From positions 702,501 to 766,500 of the forward strand of contig JAMSLZ010000013.1 in assembly GCA_026027325.1 (NCBI GenBank): a stretch of 64,000 nt of DNA, given 5' to 3'. The translations under genes were made by a program, and so were the position numbers. Below, in pieces: positions 26,000-36,203 of this stretch; position 1 is the stretch's first letter, and the number at the start of each line of letters is the position of its first letter. This DNA comes from Actinomucor elegans. Its lineage: Eukaryota; Mucoromycota; Mucoromycetes; Mucorales; Mucoraceae. The notes below the pieces were generated by a model. That model did no database searches and was not told the origin of the DNA. It worked only from the letters and a program-made list of their open reading frames with translations.

Positions 26000-28303
26000 A
26001 TGAGAGGATTTGCTTTCGCTGTTCTTTCTTTGGCTGCAGCTGCTTCTACTGTCTTGGCTGAATCTAGAAGTGGGCTTCCTTCTTTCAGACCTGCTGATCC
26101 CGAAGGTCAATTTCCCCGTCTCGGTGCCTGTCCAGACCCTCATGCTTGTATTTTCCCTCCAGATGTGTACGTCTTTCATTTGATTTACATTTACTATTTA
26201 ACTAAAATATCTGTTCGTTTAGCTCGTCTTTTGTGCCTGGAAGTTTTTTTGATTTAAGAGTAGAACTTCATGCTTATGACAAGGACACTTCAAAGCCAAC
26301 ACCTGCTCCTTACAAAGATTTCAAGACAACAATTCGTAAGGGTAAGGGTAAGTGGCATGATATCAACAGCTATTTCCGTCTTCATAAGCAACCCAAGATT
26401 GAAAACTGGAATTTTGAATGGATTGATTCTATTGAAACACAATACGCATCTATTCTCAACAATACCAACAAGCCTATTGATGTTGCAGTAGCGGCTCGTG
26501 CTTGGAGAAAGATCAAGCTTGATGAACCTGGAGAGTATGAAATCAAGGTTCAATATGGCCCCAAGAAATCTTACTCTGTAAAATATAACGTGGTCGAACC
26601 TAAGAAGCCCAAGAAGAAGGCAAAGAACGTCATCTTGTTTATTGCTGATGGTACTAACGTCGGTGTAAGTAATAACAAAACGTACATTTCTAAACAAGTA
26701 ACTGCATTATCTAAATTCGAAATCAATCTAAGATGATTACTGCTGCGCGTGCTCTCGCCCGTAAGCATACTTCGGGTAAATATGAGAATCTTCTCTCATT
26801 TGAAGATTTCGATAATCTGGGTCATGTCATTACCCACTCAGTGGATAGTTTGCTTACTGACTCGGCCAACTCTGCTTCTTCCTATGCTACTGGTCACAAG
26901 AGTTCTGTCAATTGTTTGGGTGTATATGCTGATTCTTCTGCCGATCCTTTTGACGATCCCAAAGTCGAGCTTATCACTGAGTTGATTCGACGTCGCCAAC
27001 CCAAAAAGGCTATTGGTATTGTTTCCACCGCTAATGGCCAGGTAAAATGATGAATAGTACCAAGATCCCATATGAAATCAAAAAAAGAAATTTACCTTTT
27101 TTTTTTTAAATAATAACAATAATAGGATGCTACTCCTGCAGCCTTTACTGCTCACACCCGCCGTAGATCCACTGCTGCCGAGATTGTCGATCAAATGCTC
27201 CATGGTATTGACTGGACTGACGGTGGTAAGTTTTTAACATGAATTTGCAAAAAGTTTGACGAACTAACAGCAAGGCACTTGTTTATGCAGTTGCTCCTGA
27301 TGTCTGGTTAGCTGGTGGCGCCGAATACTTTTCTGGTAAAAAAGCGTTAAACAAGAAAAACTACTTCGACACTTTCAAAAAATCAGGCTACAACGTTGTT
27401 CTTAACAAGCAGGAACTACTCAAGAATAAGAAAAAGAGTGACAAGCTTTTGGGTGTTTTCCGTCAAGGCAATCTAGATGTTTGGTTTGAAAGAAACCTTT
27501 ATGTCAATAACACAATCGGTAACAAGGCTTCTCCTGATTTGAGCGGTAAGGATGCTCTTGGTTCCGACCAACCTGGTCTCTCTGATATGACCTTGTCTGC
27601 TTTGGAAGTCTTGAAGAGACGTGGTGGCGACCACGGTTTCTTTATGATGTCAGAAGCTGCCTCTGTCGACAAGCGATTGCACGATTTTGATTTCCCTCGT
27701 GCTTTGGCTGACCTTATTGAACTCGATGTTACCATTAAGAACACTGTGAAATGGCTTAAAAAGAATGGTGAATATGACGATACTTTGATTCTTTTTACTG
27801 CTGATCATTCCCATGCTTATGATGTTTGGGGCACCATTGATCAACGCTATATTCGTTCTCATGATAACAAGAATGACATGCTCAATTCTATTGGAGTATA
27901 TGCTCAAGCTGGTTGGCCAGGATATTTTGATCACAACGCAGATGGTTTCCCTGATAACTTTACACCCGAGATCACGTTGGCTTCCGGTACCAATAATGGT
28001 CCCGCTCACTTTGAGGCATGGCAGACTACTACTACTGGCCATCGTAAGCCCTCTATCAAGGGTCCTGATGGTCATTATATTGGTAATCCTGAGGATGAGG
28101 CTGGTAAGTTTGGTCATGGTCTTCCCATCTCTTCTACATTACCACACGGTGAAAACAACGGTGTCCACTCGATGGCTGATGTATTTATCTATTCTAACGG
28201 TCCTAGCTCAGATCTCTTCAAGAAGACAATGGAAAATTGGGAACTGTATTTCAAGATGGCTGAGGCTATGGACTTGTTGAGACCTGGAAAGAAGGAGAAA
28301 TAA
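26000..28303 (+). CDS. Secreted alkaline phosphatase-family protein
   Basis: Five exons (26000-26166, 26223-26664, 26733-27041, 27126-27225, 27291-28303) give exactly 677 codons (676 aa). Residues 1-20 are a clear signal peptide ending in VLA. A ~170-residue N-terminal beta-rich domain precedes the phosphatase domain, which begins at VILFIADGTNVG (metal-binding Asp, about 196). The nucleophile motif is LTDSANSASSYATG with Ser near 247. Metal ligands are seen in FTADHSHAYDVWG and in GVHSMADVFIYSNGP. The enzyme should hydrolyse phosphomonoesters outside the cell or in the wall, so it may belong to the phosphate-scavenging response. The extra N-terminal domain makes it longer than bacterial PhoA (~470 aa), as in some invertebrate and bacterial multidomain phosphatases. 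It stands alone between two gene-poor spans. Confidence 0.9.
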
Positions 28304-28900
28304 ATATTTATATCTAAATACTAGCAATTAAACTTATCATATTTTAATAAACACCATAATAATACTGTGATCTATACAAATATCTAATATTCATAGCAAC
28401 TACATACTTGTACAAGGATGTTAAAAGTTGATTTACACTGGTCTGAGTTGATTTAAAGCTGTTCAAAGCCGCTCAAGATTGATTTTGAAACAAAAGCAAC
28501 GCATGACACTACACCAGTTCGAATGATTCCATATGAGGGGCTATAGAGTCCTTGATCATCTTATGTTCTTTATATATCCAATAGATACATTGTGTAAGTC
28601 CGAGTCTAGGAACTGTTATTTTTGAAAGCTGGAATTTTATTTTATGTTGTTGGAACACATAAAGTACAATACTGTAAAACAAAGCTGTCACCGCGTTTTA
28701 GCCTCGGCCATGCCCAGCAAGAGTAAAAATAGTGATAGGCTGATAAGGATGGCTCTTCACCCACGGTCCAGAGGCGTGACAAGGGTATTATTCGCTAGAC
28801 ATGTGAAACTTGGGCCTTACTGGCCAAGCTAATACATAATCCCCATATTACCATCTTGACTTGTATGTGTATCCTTAAACATATTCAAAGCAGCTTCTAA
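28304..28900. other. 3' flank of phosphatase gene, no gene seen
   Basis: AT-rich; a short + strand ORF at 28644-28832 has a basic, protein-like stretch but no recognisable family. Nothing else found. Confidence 0.35.
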
Positions 28901-28959
28901 TCACTCTTGATCAACAAGCATCTTCGTAGGTAATGGGGTTTTCTTGGACGAAAACTGGT

Positions 28960-29640
28960 AATGATTGTTTGTAGAACTAATATTAGCTGTTTGTTTGGTA
29001 TCAATCCTTGTACAGGATATAACCAGAATGTTCAGGACTTGGGCTCCAATATTGAGCTTCTGGCTGTCAAGATGGTATAGGGTGACAGGCAAATATCAGG
29101 GTATAATTTTGGGATGGGTGGACGGATGGATATGGTTTGACCCATGCATTTGATCATTCCACATGATTCACAATGAGAATCAACTAATTTTGTCTGGCCA
29201 TATGCTTCCACCGTATTGACAACTACGGCTTGACCATCGTTGGTATTATGCAATACGGAACCCGAAAATAACTTGGCAGTGGCAAATTTTACTCGAGAGT
29301 AGAACTCCCAATTTTGGTTCGACAAATTGCAGATTTCAAGAGACAACTCTACATAATTAAGTTGGTATAGTAATTTGGTAAAGGGTGGGTTTAAGAGTAG
29401 ACTTCCTACAGAGTCACAATTACATTGGAGATCATTAATTATAAATGCATGTATCAAGGCGTTTTTCTCCTTTCCATCAGTTGCTAAAATTGTAAAAGGT
29501 TGTAATGATAAGCTATCTACGATATATAACGCTTTGGCAGGTTTTTTGTTGTCGTTGACTGGTTGCCCACAAGCATTCAATATGGCACCACTATATGCTC
29601 TTGTGTTTTAACAATAATAGGCTTGATATCTGGTAGAATC
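28960..29640 (-). pseudogene. Unidentified degraded ORF
   Basis: A 182-codon minus-strand ORF (29580-29032) can be extended upstream in the same sense to about 29640 only by changing frame (IVGPTIRAILPDIKP then ILNACGQPVNDNKKPAKA). The composition is protein-like, with Cys pairs late (CESCGMIKC). The upstream block faintly recalls the end of an actin-like/Hsp70 ATPase domain, but that is a weak impression. The frame change and the missing 5' half suggest a pseudogene. Confidence 0.35.
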
Positions 29641-29699
29641 GCTCTAATTGTAGGCCCAACTATCGGTAAGTGATTTGTTTCTGAATGGGAGTTTCTGAA

Positions 29700-30478
29700 T
29701 GTTTTGAAAAATAAAAAAGCATAATTTTACCTATCAAGATTATCATTTAAACATTAACAAAATAATATTTTCCGCAGGATCATCTTTTACTTCTTTTTTG
29801 TTAAATGCTCATCATTGATGCAAGACTCTAGGTAGTTGAGACTTTTAAAATAATATACACAACAAGGACAAACTTACATTTTAATTGTATTTGTGTCAAC
29901 TATATCTGCGAATTCTGAACTAACGGGCGGACTGCAGTAGCTTTTTTTTTATTATTATTATTTTATCTTTTTAACATAGTTTTCTTTTGACATTTATTTC
30001 CAAATGTTAACCATCCGAAAGAAAACATAATCCTATACACATTTTATTAAAAACACAAAGTGATAAAGCGCAACTGACGTCAATGATGCGAACGTATTAA
30101 TTTTGACATAATTTCACTTAGCACACTAGCAGCAGAACCTCGACCTGGTTCCATTACTTATCTTGCTGATATTTGCTAACTGAAAATCTTTGTTCAAAAA
30201 ACGTGGATTTTCCTCTTATCCAGCTTATTATCTTTTTGCAATATAATAGCACAAACAGCTGCTAAAGCTGCTTGAGAATTGTACATAAATAACGCTTATG
30301 AACCAATAAAAAAAACACAGGACTGTTGCTGCTGCTGCTACTAGAAACTCCAGGATAACTCCGGTCACGAAAGATTTGAATTAAAAAAGTGGTTTTAGAA
30401 TTGCATAGCACCCCTTCCCTTTTTTTACTTTATTTTTTTTTCATTTACTATATATATTATATATATATATATCACAAT
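29700..30478. other. Upstream region of the SDHAF1 gene
   Basis: Non-coding, AT-rich; T-rich tract and (TA)n just before the start codon at 30479. A GCTGCTGCTGCT run at about 30328 is too short to interpret. Confidence 0.4.
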
Positions 30479-30777
30479 ATGCCACCACCAGTGAAAAGAT
30501 CAGGACTACAAAATGAAGTATTGAACTTTTATAGACAATGCTTTAGAGCGGCAAGAGACAAACCAGTGGTAAAAAAAAGAGTCACTTTTCTTGACATAGA
30601 GCTTTAATCTATTGTTATTAGGAAACAAGACCACGGTTTCATGCATTTATACGAAAAGAATTCAAACAACACAATATCAGAAGATCCGATTTTGCTACGA
30701 TAGAGTATATGTTACGAAAGGGTAGAAAACAATTCGAGACATACACGCAAAAAGGTGTAAAAGACATTCATCTATAA
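30479..30777 (+). CDS. SDHAF1: Succinate dehydrogenase assembly factor 1 (LYR family)
   Basis: Two exons (30479-30568, 30622-30777) encode 81 aa. The protein starts PPPVKRSGLQNEVLNFYRQC, where FYR occupies the LYR position, followed by FRAARDKP, RPRFHAFIRKEFKQH and the C-terminal EYMLRKGRKQFETY. That order and the small size match SDHAF1/Sdh6, a mitochondrial matrix factor that helps insert Fe-S clusters into the SDHB subunit of complex II. The RxxxF and the YxLRKGRKQ segment are the family signature outside the LYR. The Leu-to-Phe change in LYR is conservative. It is a stand-alone gene with a T-run at 30781-30810 downstream. I am confident of the LYR superfamily and fairly confident of the SDHAF1 subfamily. 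Confidence 0.85.
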
Positions 30778-30779
30778 GA

Positions 30780-30811
<32 letters not shown>

Positions 30812-30982
30812 GCTCTATGCTGCTGTATATAGATAAGACTGTGTATAATATAATAAACAGAGCAAAAAAAACTTCAATAAATCTACAGCAGCTATAACTA
30901 ATAAATACGGTGAATAGAACCCAAAGGTTTATTTTTATTAAAAACTACCTCCGCAAATAGATGGATAGGCTACTATCTAAAT

Positions 30983-32683
30983 CTACTTCAGTAGCTCAAT
31001 CAACTTTGCAAAAGCCATTTGCTCTGCGTCCTTTTTTCTTTTGGACATGCCTTCCGTTTTTAAAAACGCTTGGGGCTTTGATTTGGATTTCAATATCACC
31101 ACAGCGCTAAAGAATGGACTATGGCTAGATCCCCCTTGTTGTGACTTGACCTCTACATGAAGGATATCTTGATGTTGGAGTACTAGCGACAGAAACACAC
31201 TTTTTGATTGACCAGGCATACTTAGCGTTTGAATCAACAAATGTCTGTGAGGAATAAAGATATTTTTAAAGTAAGCAACCGTCTTCTCATTATACACAGG
31301 TGTCGTAGTTGGTTGATTAAATGGAGTGAATTCTTCTTCGGTTTTGATATATGTGACCGATGACACAGGCTGAGCTGGAGGAGGTTGTTGAATAGCAGCC
31401 AAGATTTCTGAAGCAGGATCCTCAGTTTTAATCTCTGGATGAGGAGAAGTTGAACTGGTTGGTACAGGCATAGGACGAGAAGCTATGTCATTATCATCGT
31501 TGCAAGTAACAATATCTGGATACGCGTTAAAGATACTCTGTCTTTGTCTCTTCTTAGTAGGACTTTCATCTGTCATTTCAACGTCCATGGCATTGTTACC
31601 ATTAAGTAAAAGGTTACTCATCAATTGAATCGCATCTTCATCGTCTGTGTAAGGAATGTGAATATTGTTAGGGTCACCACCAGTCCAATTTGCGGTACTC
31701 GAGTTGGATTGCTGTTGTTTTTTCTCCTGTTTGACTTGCTGGATCAAGTTATCTGAGGTAGCGATAGGCGCCAAACGGTAGTAATCTGCTTCACTAATCG
31801 GTAACGCATGTATTTCGCTCATGCCATCTGCAGGCTGTTGTAATTGTTCGTAAACGTCAGGACGTTGATTCATAAAGTTTAGAATATCCTTGGCTGCTTC
31901 AGTCTTGGCCTTTTGCTTACTTTGGGCAATACGCGAATGAGAAAACATGATCGAGGAAGCGTTGAATTTAGCAGTAATTTTGACTTCCCATGTTAAGCTG
32001 GGTGCTTGTTGGGCCGTCGTATCAATTGTTCCACCTTTTGTATAAATGAGTTGATTAAGTGTATAAATTGGATTATCCTGTTCTTGCTTTTGACGTTCCA
32101 TTTGATTCTTTTTACTTTGTACCAGGCCTAACTCGATGCCTACAATATGAAGTACAGCTGCTTCTATGAGCTTTTCAACTACGTTGATACCATAGAATGC
32201 ATTCAAAACACTGAGAAAAAATATCAGGGAATCAGTGGATAAGCATGACTTTCTCGCTCTCTCGAAAACTTACCCAAAGATACTATCCATGGTTTGAGGT
32301 AGAAAAGGTGCTAATACATAATCTCTCAAGTGAATCTCTTGATCCAAAATTTTATGCAAACGCGATAAGCTTCTAAACTTTTTGACAAGTGCAGATAAAA
32401 TACGATTATCATACTGAGAATAATGTCTAGCTATAACGCTACTGATAGCGAATTGACAGGCTGCCTCTCCTAAAAAGTCATATTTCTATTGCAAGTTAGT
32501 TTAATCTAGAGAAGTGTGTTTTTTGGATCGTTTTACCTGCTGTGCAAATTCACTGGGAGTACCCAATATAATATTGATCAATGTAGGCAAAGCAAGTCCA
32601 ATGTTTATAGGTTTGCCTTGATTGTCAGTTAATTTAGCAAAAGTGACTGTAATATAGTTTTCTATTCTTTCTGTATCAGCCAT
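30983..32683 (-). CDS. R3B2-like protein: degenerate RNase III domain plus two dsRNA-binding domains
   Basis: Three exons (32683-32537, 32485-32274, 32210-30983) sum to exactly 529 codons (528 aa). An N-terminal RNase III-like fold (about residues 25-155) contains YDFLGEAACQF at 51-61 and GINVVEKLIEA at 127-137. By eye, the four acidic metal ligands of RNase III (E38, D45, D114, E117 in E. coli numbering) read Gln, Glu, Asn and Glu. Two dsRBD-like regions follow, about 160-245 (ends in SKQKAKTEAAKDIL) and about 430-528 (ends in SKRKKDAEQMAFAKLIELL), separated by a ~180-residue disordered S/T/Q/E-rich linker. One altered RNase III domain plus two dsRBDs is the architecture described for R3B2, which acts in Dicer-independent RNA decay in Mucor. 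Canonical Rnt1 and Dicer differ in residues and layout. ACGCGT (32736) and CACGTG (32746) lie ~55-65 bp upstream. Confidence 0.82.
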
Positions 32684-32735
32684 GTTGGTTTGAAAGGAAA
32701 GGGAAAGTATTGCAGAGAAATGCCCAGTTTAAAAG

Positions 32736-32751
32736 ACGCGTATGTCACGTG
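32736..32751. promoter_or_regulatory. ACGCGT and CACGTG motifs upstream of the RNase III-like gene
   Basis: ACGCGT at 32736-32741 is a perfect MCB-type (MBF) hexamer, and CACGTG at 32746-32751 is a perfect E-box palindrome. They are only 4 bp apart and 53-68 bp from the start codon. Function is inferred from yeast motifs. Confidence 0.4.
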
Positions 32752-32882
32752 CCCAACCAAGCAAAGGCTGAGTGAGAATCGCCCAGCGTTTCAGCCATTT
32801 TATGGCCTACTTGTCATGAAAACAACATCACCTCGCCCGCTTCATCTCTGACAAGAAAATACTAACTCACTACGCTTAGGAC

Positions 32883-33860
32883 TTGGTGAAACGACCCACA
32901 ATAGAAAGTGGATTGGGAATCATTGATCCCCGTAGCCAACATCAAGCTTTACAATTAAGGTGGCGCATTTCTTTATTAGGTACATCTTTTAATGATACAC
33001 GATCTACTTCATCTCGAATGATGGCTGTTACATGGATTAAGATCGTGACCTCTTATATCATGAATACTGATACTGTCCAAATGTTCCCGTTCAGTTTGCA
33101 ATTATGTATCTTGTCGACATGGCACACCCTCGATCTTTGGGAGATATCACGTCCACTTCAATCAGTCAAACTTACCAGTATACCCTGAAAATAAATAATA
33201 TCACCCGCTAACTGTATAGAAAAGCAGTACTTTCGGTAGCGCCTACCAAATACTTCACTGTACCTAGGATAACAGCAGGTTCATGACGTCTATTCTGAAA
33301 AGCAAAGCTCAATTTTAAAGCCGAGAATGCCTGGTATGATATTATATGAGACAAGATCAATACCAACTCGAGGATGCACTACTTCATTAGAGACAAGGTT
33401 GAATTCCCCTACTGTTAAATCTGCTCAAGATAATCAACTCATACTACAGATCATATGTTTGTTACTTGTCAACGGGTATGGCAGATCTGGAAACGCGCTC
33501 TTCAGGTATACCTTTCCTATGGACCAAGTCCTTCTTACCCTAGCCCCTAGACATATTCTGGCAGGCCTTTATCCATTACTTCTTCCTTTACGCACTACAA
33601 AACAACCCTTCTCAAATATCTGTTCGCTTCTGTTATTGAGAGTGTCTAGAGGCACCTCTGGTAGTTTACTATCATGATATACCTTTTGGCCCGTCTTTAG
33701 CTGTAGGATCAGCTATTCGTTCCTTTCGAAACTACACAGGAAACTCTACCATTGGCCTCAGCCATCCTCTGAATCTTGGTTTTAAGATTTCAATTTTACT
33801 CTGCCTACACATGCCTTTCCTTGGAAAATTTATTCTTAGCCCATATGCTGGTTTTAATCA
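32883..33860 (+). mobile_element. Non-LTR (LINE) retrotransposon relic, C-terminal portion
   Basis: The + strand carries pieces of the region after a LINE reverse transcriptase: GLGIIDPRSQHQALQLRWR at ~32905, later WYDI-type and, in another frame, a Cys/His segment DHMFVTCQRVWQIWKRAL (~33447-33505), with stops and frame changes between them. The G-L-G-x-x-D-P-x-x-Q-x-x-A-L-Q-x-R-W block and the HxF-C-x-x-W block are characteristic of fungal LINE C-termini. The RT domain itself is not present, so this is a 5'-truncated, mutated copy. Confidence 0.6.
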
Positions 33861-34530
33861 TTAATAACATATATGTGAGAAGTTCAGTGATCTCATAGCA
33901 CACCACTCACCAAGACGTGTGACTATTACTAAAATCAGTAAGATTAATCCAAAAAAAAAGCATCATTATAGCAAATGCTTTGTTCTGCTAAAACTATCTA
34001 TCAGTTGTTATCAGAAGCATCCTATATATTATTACGAATAAATTTACAGGTTTAATACTGAAGTAAACACACGTCCAACTTTTTCATAGGGATTTAAACT
34101 GCCTCTTTTATGTTTTCGGAACCTTGATTTTTGAAGCTTTGGCTAGAAATACATAACTATTCACCCTCATGGGGTGGGTAGCCACAAAGATCGACTTGAA
34201 GCTGAACTCAATTACTATCATGATTGTTTTTATCTATCGCATTATTGAAACTTTTATAATATTAACTATATAGTATATAAAATATATTTCCATATTACTT
34301 ACTTGTTAAAGCTTCATTGTGGTTTTCTTACCAAGCGCAGTGGCTTGCTATAGACAAGAGCTACTAAATACGCGAGGCTTTGCACTGAAATTAGTCAAAA
34401 ATCCATCTACAGACAAACATTGGGACATGAAATAACGTATAGTTTACTGTTAATTCGAAGTACGCAAGATAAAATCATCGTATTTTTTTCATTATTAGAA
34501 GCGGTTTACTCTGATCAGTGTATGCTTTTT

Positions 34531-34560
34531 AGAGGCGACATTTAGCCGAGATATGTTGAA
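34531..34560 (+). repeat. Dispersed degenerate repeat, copy C
   Basis: AGGCGACATTTAGCCGAGAT core, followed by GATCTATTGATTATTCAATC; shares the core with the other copies. Confidence 0.45.
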
Positions 34561-34710
34561 AGATCTATTGATTATTCAATCTCATAATATAAACGAAATG
34601 ATAGTAATTGATATTTATGTGACCGTTAAAATATAATATACTTGTTGCAATTCTGATAAAAAAAATCTAGCTCTGGGTGAAGTGATTCATCTAAAAATGG
34701 AAGGTTAATC

Positions 34711-34740
34711 TGATGCGATATTTGACAGAGATCGGATGAG
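34711..34740 (+). repeat. Dispersed degenerate repeat, copy D
   Basis: GATGCGATATTTGACAGAGA followed by TCGGATGAG; lies only ~180 bp from copy C in the same orientation. Confidence 0.5.
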
Positions 34741-36203
34741 AGATAACAGGTTAATAAGCGATGGCTTTATAGGAAATTCTTAGGGCAGTCCCTTATGCCT
34801 GCTTTTCGAATAACCAATATATTTTTATGGAGAGTGTAAACAGCAGTTTAGAGGCATGCACTATCAGCACTTTAATTGTAACTCATGCAAGAGTATATAT
34901 TCATAATCTACATATATTTAACACCTTCAAATAGTAAGCATAGTGGTTGCATTTCGAGAAAATAATAAACACAACTTCCCCCCAAAGAATCCGCCCTAGC
35001 TTCAAAGCAAGATATATTAAGATTTGCACCATTTAATACGTAGTGAAAATATTGAAACACTATTATTAGATTAAAGTCGCATTAGGGTTCAAAACTCTTA
35101 ACCATCCAATCAAAAATAGTAGATAATTCCAATTAAAATTATACGGCATAATGGTTTTTCTATGAGTAGTTTGTTCAAACACGATGTATGTTTTTTTTAA
35201 AAAACCCCCCCCCCCGCTAAATCTTGTAAATGCTGCAAAAGGGCATTTGGTCATTCTGATTTCTCCACATCATATATCGAAATTAACTGCTGTATTTTGG
35301 AATCTTTAACAATAAGATTGTTACTAATTGCTTCTTGAGATTGATATGAAACTTGCTACCGCTTGTTAAGAGGATCCATAAATAGTCAACTTAAAATAAT
35401 TTTTATGGCAGTATAAGAAAAGCAAAACCTAATTCAATCAGCAAAGGATATTTGTACTCAAATATAGCAATTCAGACACCATTACTATGTGTGTTCTTGG
35501 GCCTTAAAACCCGTACGCATTGGTTCAGAAAATTTGCGTCAATGTATCTATAAGTTTAAAAGATAAACAGAGTCTAGAGGAACAATATAGATTAGTATCA
35601 GTTTTTTTTTCTAGTATAAGATTCACCAGATAGTACCTTATACTTCTTATAGAAGATTGAAGATTTAGTCAAGTATGACCAAAAATGAGATGGTTTCCGA
35701 AATAGATCATTGAATATTTCAATTTTGCAGGAGAATCCCTGTTATCTGTCTCATATAGCATATGTTTGATCTTGACAAACGAAACACATATCTATTATGA
35801 ACTGAAACGTCAGAATTATACTTGTAGACTAGTCGAAAGAAGAACGCTATTTTGTACTCATGACTTATGATAAACCTATGACTTGTAAGGATCCTTAGAC
35901 TATTAACTGCGTATAAATCATGCTAATAGGTACGCCAACCCTTAACAAATAGGTCTATCTAGTGCAGTGGCTGATTGATAATAACCCAAATCTGCAGCCT
36001 GAGGCCGGATTCAACCCTTTTACAGCAACTTTTTGTTTGTAATACAACCAAATAGTCATTATATAAAGAAAAAAGAGACACCTTCTCTTTTATTTTAATA
36101 ACAATAACAATAACAATAAGTAGTTTCGAGAAAAATACCCTTTTTTTTTTTCTTTTTTATTTCGCTCTTGTTTCTTCCCCTTTTTTTTATATATTATAAA
36201 GAA

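Larger units (their letters stand above)
33861..36203. other. Gene desert with two dispersed-repeat copies
   Basis: No coding region recognised. Contains repeat copies at about 34531-34560 and 34711-34740, and C/G-run low complexity at 35203-35215. The last ~150 bp, AT/T-rich with (ATAACA)n at ~36097-36118, are the likely promoter and leader of the next gene. Confidence 0.45.

Noticed and set aside
26290..28117. Antisense ORFs within the alkaline phosphatase gene
   Set aside because: The + strand frame has signal peptide, catalytic motifs and consistent splicing; the antisense frames have none.
36168..36203. An 11-codon N-terminal extension of the 799-aa protein
   Set aside because: It would need a TTG start; the first ATG is at 36204.
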